64,000 bases of DNA. It comes from Gordius sp. MW1 (taxonomy: Eukaryota; Nematomorpha; Gordioida; Gordea; Gordiidae). The notes beneath the pieces were generated by a model. It made no database searches. It was not told the origin of the DNA and saw only the letters and a list, made by a program, of their open reading frames with translations. Positions 60,530 through 64,000 of this stretch are shown one piece after another (position 1 is the first letter of the stretch; each line of letters begins with the position of its first letter). The position numbers and the translations under genes are program-made. The stretch lies in contig OZ038528.1 in NCBI GenBank assembly GCA_964036665.1, positions 19,641,245 to 19,705,244 of the forward strand, in the 5' to 3' direction.

Positions 60530-60970
60530 TCTATTTGCCGGAAAATTATGCGGGTGAACGTTAAATCAACAATTAAGATTAAAATCATCGTATATTGGAA
60601 ATACAAACATGACAAAGCTAAAAGATTTATTTAAATTGATTGACAAAAGTTAATATTGTCATGGTAACGAGATTTTATTAGGAAATCAAATGGGATACTC
60701 CATACGTTAACAAGTAACACGCGAGAGAAAAGAACAAACGGGATAGAACATAAGTTAACAATTAACACGCGAGAGGAAAGAACAAAAATATATGAGAATG
60801 GCATTGTTTTCACCCGATTCTGTAGCGGCATTGTCATTGGGAATCATTGGCAGGGAACCTTGGCTGGACGCCGTTGGCAAGGAGCTTATATTTATTGGCT
60901 CATTTGCCATGGGACTCGATCGCGCGAGTGTATCCCGGTTTGGCCATCCATTTTCATGTCCAACCATTTT

Positions 60971-61767
60971 CTAGTCCAATATTTTCCTTGGTCTCAACTG
61001 ATCCAAACGTCGATGATGACTTCTCCCTAGGGCCCTAACATCAAACGAGCGCGCCCCGCGCTTGGAAATAATGGTGCCCTCCACCCATTTATCGGGCCCC
61101 AGAAACATACGCACCCACACTGGGTCTCCGACGTCAAACACTCTAGCCTTTCCTGTATCTCTCCACTGGGGGGGGGGGGGGGCAATAGGTTCTCTTAATA
61201 CCTCCCACTCGGTTCGGATTTTCCTTTTAAACATACCCTCGGCCGAGCTTACACGCGTCGTTGGGTGAATCGTTGCTCTGTAATTTTCCAGGAACATGTT
61301 TAACCCGATGTCAGATTCGTTGCGGACTATTGCTTCCTTTGCCAACAGAACATACATCTCTGCTAGTCCATTAGAAGCGACATATTCCCCTCCGTTTGCA
61401 AAATCTTTGCATCTCCTGACTCCTAAACTGGGGGCCATTATCCGAGGAAGGGCGGATTTCCAAACCTCGCGAATACTTCGGACAGCTTATTGATTATAAC
61501 TTCGGATGAAGTATTTCCTAGCTTGAATACCTCCACCCATTTTGTCCCGCTGTCTACCATAACTAAATAGGCTCTGCCCCGCACCGGCCCAAATAAATCA
61601 ACAGGCACTTGGGTCCAAGGTTTCACGTTCTGTTCGCACTTACTCAAAGGCGCCCTTTTTGCTGCGGCGGTCGTGTAGTTGCACCTCCTGCAACTCTTCG
61701 CTGAGTCTGTGATGTCGTCATTCATTCGCACTGGTACCAACGGGCTTGCCCAGCATGAAAATTCCAC
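60971..61767 (-). pseudogene. Gypsy integrase of the fragment
   Basis: Zinc-region Cys pair (AKSCRRCNY), core start TQVPVDLFGPVRGRAYLVMV, FARFGNPPFLG, then after a frame change ASNGLAEMYVLLAKEAI, and the tail GDPVWVRMFLGPDKWVEGTI, HHRRLDQLR. Best-preserved integrase of this lineage in the window; compare with 8200-8344 and 9309-10000. Frameshift at ~61438 and a decayed middle core. Confidence 0.88.
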
Positions 61768-61775
61768 CGGCTCAA

Positions 61776-62155
61776 TTATGCGTCATTAAGCAACTTGTCC
61801 ACTTCTTCCTCTACCTCCCTCCTCCAAGCTAAGGGTCCTCGCCGTGCTGGGATAAACAACGGTTTGATCCCGTTTTCCACTGGCACGTCGACTTCAATGT
61901 CCCTCACCGCTTGAGGATTTGCCCCCTTCTGTACCGTCATCCGCCGAACCATATCTTCGACGTGTCGATCGGTTACGAGCGGCTCTTTTATGGCCTTCTC
62001 CTCGACGAAATTCACTATGTAACGCTCCATGACGGTTCGCGAATTCCACGTGGCTAGCTCCGTCTTTTCCGAACTCTCTTATCTAATTCGTTCCGAGTAA
62101 GGGCGGTCCCTATACATCCGCCACTAACAGCGGCAGGTGGTGGAACCGACGGGCC
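61776..62155 (-). pseudogene. Gypsy pol start of the fragment
   Basis: 62030-61776 reads to FIPARRGPLAWRREVEEEVDKLL, the RT N-terminal fingers. Upstream, in another frame, is GGCIGTALTRNELDKRVRK. Ends at the deletion join. Confidence 0.75.
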
Positions 62156-62160
62156 TAGGC

Positions 62161-62390
62161 TGTTACGTCACCGATAATCGTTATCTCCTTGCCGCCGAAC
62201 GAATATATGGAATTTAAAATATCCGTAGGTAACATATAAGAAACAAAACAATAGGTGACTGATGGTAATTACAATAACACGTTTAAATAGACATTAAATT
62301 TACAACCAATTAACAATCAATTAACATTGCATTTCAATTCGAACGCTCAAGGTCATGCCAATTAAGTAGATAGTATTTGCATACATTACA
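62161..62390 (-). repeat. 3' LTR of second gypsy element
   Basis: 230 bp, TGTTACG...ATTACA on the plus strand (perfect TG..CA). The partner LTR lies outside the window. Confidence 0.75.
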
Positions 62391-62402
62391 TTACTCCCCC
62401 TT

Positions 62403-63040
62403 TTAAAGTTGCCCTACATCGTATCGATCAGGTGGTTTGGATAACCTTTTGTGTTCTAGAATGTTTCGCTCGGACACCGCACCTTGGTCAATCGTTGTTT
62501 TTTCCCGTAACTGATCTCCGTGTTTCCTTCTTGTATTTCCGTCTATATTAACGTCATACGTAGTCGAACTTGTTCGTGCTTCTACAAGTCCTTCCCTCCA
62601 TCCCGGACTTGGGTCATTATGTACCCACACCTGCTGCTCGGGTTCGAAGAATCTTTCTTGGGTCCATCAGTTTTTATAGTACTTTTTTTTCCAGATCGAT
62701 TCTTCAACCTTGTCGCGAGTCTTTCTTCTAAGCTGGTCTAGCGTCGTACGAATCCTGCGATTGAACATCGCCTCAGCCGGGCTAATACCTGTAGTCACGT
62801 TTTGACTACTACGCATGTCATTAACTTGTAGTAAGTTTAACGAGTCATTAACCCCCGACTTTTTATTCGCATAGAATTACTTTTAATAGTTCTAATATAT
62901 CTCTCGGCTAAACCATTAGTTTTGGGGTGGTAGGGCGGTCCCGTAAATTGAACTATGCCATTGTTTTACAAAAAAATTTAAATTCCGTAGATTTAAATTG
63001 CGGGCCATTGTCACTCACAATATATCTAGATAACCCAAAA
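62403..63040 (-). pseudogene. Integrase of second gypsy element
   Basis: [16 protein letters not shown] (second catalytic Asp kept), GPPYHPKTNGLAERYIRTIK, then broken. C-terminal WVHNDPSPGWREGLV and DQLREKTT near the 3' end. Several stops. Confidence 0.82.
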
Positions 63041-63149
63041 CGCGCAAATATTGTCCTTAAATTTTTGTTTGAGATGTTGTTAAACCAACAGTTTGAAAGA
63101 GATTTAATACTGTTACTAATTTGTTTAAGTGATCCTTTTTGTTTTTACC

Positions 63150-63785
63150 GCTAATTATAACATCGTCCATAAAGACGCTCACCCCGGGTATGTTATTAAC
63201 CTATTGTCTCATAAACCTATGAACGATAATCGGCGCTGTTGTGAGCCCAAACGGTAATCTCTTATAACGAAAATATCCTATATGCGTTGATATGTTTAAA
63301 TATTTCCTTGATTTCTCATCAAGCTCAGGTTGTAAAAAGGCATCTTTGAGATCAATGATAGAAAAAATTTTACCTCCGGCTATTCATTCAGCCACGTCGC
63401 TGAAAGTCGGTAAAATATCCTGATCTTTAGCCAAATGTTGATTTATGGTTAAACGAAAATTACCACATATACGCACCTGCCCTGTTTTCTTCTTAACATT
63501 TACAGTTGGCGTAGCCCATTTAATCGGCGTTAAAGTAGGATTAACTTTTTCAATGACGTCTTCGTTAAGTAGCCGTTGTAGTTCATCTTCTACAGCTTGT
63601 CGTAGTGGAAACGGTACTCTTCTTGCTGCAAACATTTTTGGCATCGCGTTATCATTGTCATTGATTTCGAGCGTCACTTTGAAATCTTTTACTTTTCCTA
63701 ATTTTTCGCAAAAGACGTGGAGAAATTGTTTTATAATTGCATGTACATTTGAAGGTATTTCAATAATAGAATTTAGGCAAACCAA
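63150..63785 (-). pseudogene. RT of second gypsy element
   Basis: FAARRVPFPLRQAVEDELQRLL, KWATPTVNVKKKTGQVRICG, then across a stop SIIDLKDAFLQPELDEKS, RYKRLPFGLTTAP and FMDDVIISG (catalytic Asp pair kept). Frame intact from 63785 to 63384. Confidence 0.88.
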
Positions 63786-63847
63786 CTTTGGTAAAGTTAA
63801 GTTAAATTATGAGATAAATGGCATACCGAATATTGCTGCTTTACCTT

Positions 63848-64000
63848 TGATGACAAATATCTAAATACTTTGTCACACCACCAACGTCCACCTTCACTTT
63901 TGTTTTACCAAGTGTTGAAATAGCCGTTCTACCATAGCCGTATATCTTCGGAGCTTGGTAAAGTTTAGGCTTGCCGATTCGAGACCACGTTATTTCATCA
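63848..64000 (-). pseudogene. Retropepsin C-terminal end of second gypsy element
   Basis: SRIGKPKLYQAPKIYGYG, then a LGKTKVKVDVGG strand pair, the C-terminal half of a gypsy protease; its catalytic Asp lies beyond the window edge. Confidence 0.65.

Larger units (their letters stand above)
60631..62160 (-). mobile_element. Ty3/gypsy fragment, internally deleted
   Basis: On the minus strand: protease/RT start (62150-61776), then an abrupt join near 61770 to the integrase zinc region and core (61767-61438) and integrase tail (61438-60971). RT catalytic core and RNase H are missing. Downstream (60755-60967) is a hydrophilic tail and then a ~50-bp tandem duplication (CTCTCGCGTGTTA) at ~60700-60790. 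The high-coordinate end is cut by the LTR of another element at 62161. No LTR of its own was found. Confidence 0.85.
62161..64000 (-). mobile_element. Second Ty3/gypsy element, 3' part, continuing past window
   Basis: 3' LTR at 62161-62390 preceded (minus-strand sense) by a polypurine tract (AAAAGGGGGAG). Pol reads from protease C-terminus (64000-63848) through RT (63785-~63150) and, after an internal deletion near 63080, integrase core and tail (63040-62403). Different lineage from the neighbouring fragment. It inserted into the latter in the same orientation. Confidence 0.85.

Overview
The window reads as an AT-rich animal nuclear genome stretch, most likely an arthropod (a copepod-type crustacean would fit, but this is inference). 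Evidence: spliceosomal introns with GT..AG borders, metazoan gene families (ELAV/Hu RNA-binding protein, heparanase, snapin, a two-thioredoxin-domain membrane protein) and a very heavy load of transposable elements. There are no prokaryotic operons, CRISPR arrays or rRNA genes. I reconstructed the exons by hand from splice borders and reading-frame phase. Two genes would be missed by single-ORF scanning: snapin, and the full thioredoxin-like gene.

Layout. 1-1240: a foldback element with ~310-bp inverted arms. 2833-4164 (-): complete five-exon ELAV-like gene with 38-40-nt introns. 5250-10276: a full-length but decayed Ty3/gypsy LTR retrotransposon (204-bp LTRs, TAAAT target duplication) whose integrase is split by 964 bp of BEL/Pao-type gag-protease-RT sequence. 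11584-12009: a lysine/arginine-rich, linker-histone-like protein. 12505-14995: a composite satellite-like repeat, interrupted by a 720-bp hAT-type element. 18200-28480: an eight-exon thioredoxin-like transmembrane gene whose 7.5-kb first intron is full of repeats and which ends in two homologous alternative terminal exons. 29583-32287: a TIR element interrupted by a deleted gypsy element, itself interrupted by a 183-bp MITE. 38389-41961: two-exon heparanase (GH79). 42602-44076: a Tc1/mariner-like non-autonomous element. 45763-46977: a TRIM-like element with two 270-bp direct repeats. 49625-50170: four-exon snapin. 51717-54418: a hAT-type MITE with an RT/RNase H-encoding element nested in it; that inner element has its own inverted termini and an 8-9-bp target duplication. 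54873-58039: a decayed Helitron. 58455-59684: a MULE-like element with a SWIM zinc finger between inverted CTCAGTA arrays. 60631-64000 (-): two nested, internally deleted gypsy elements.

A short family with TIR CATGGGCGTAGCC recurs at least eight times. Six copies have exact 8-bp target duplications, so its precise ends and nesting order can be read directly. The host genes look intact and unrelated to each other; there is no sign of a functional cluster. The most unusual items are the RT element with DNA-transposon-like ends, the BEL/Pao-in-gypsy chimera, the duplicated membrane-anchor exons, and the 36-40-nt introns.
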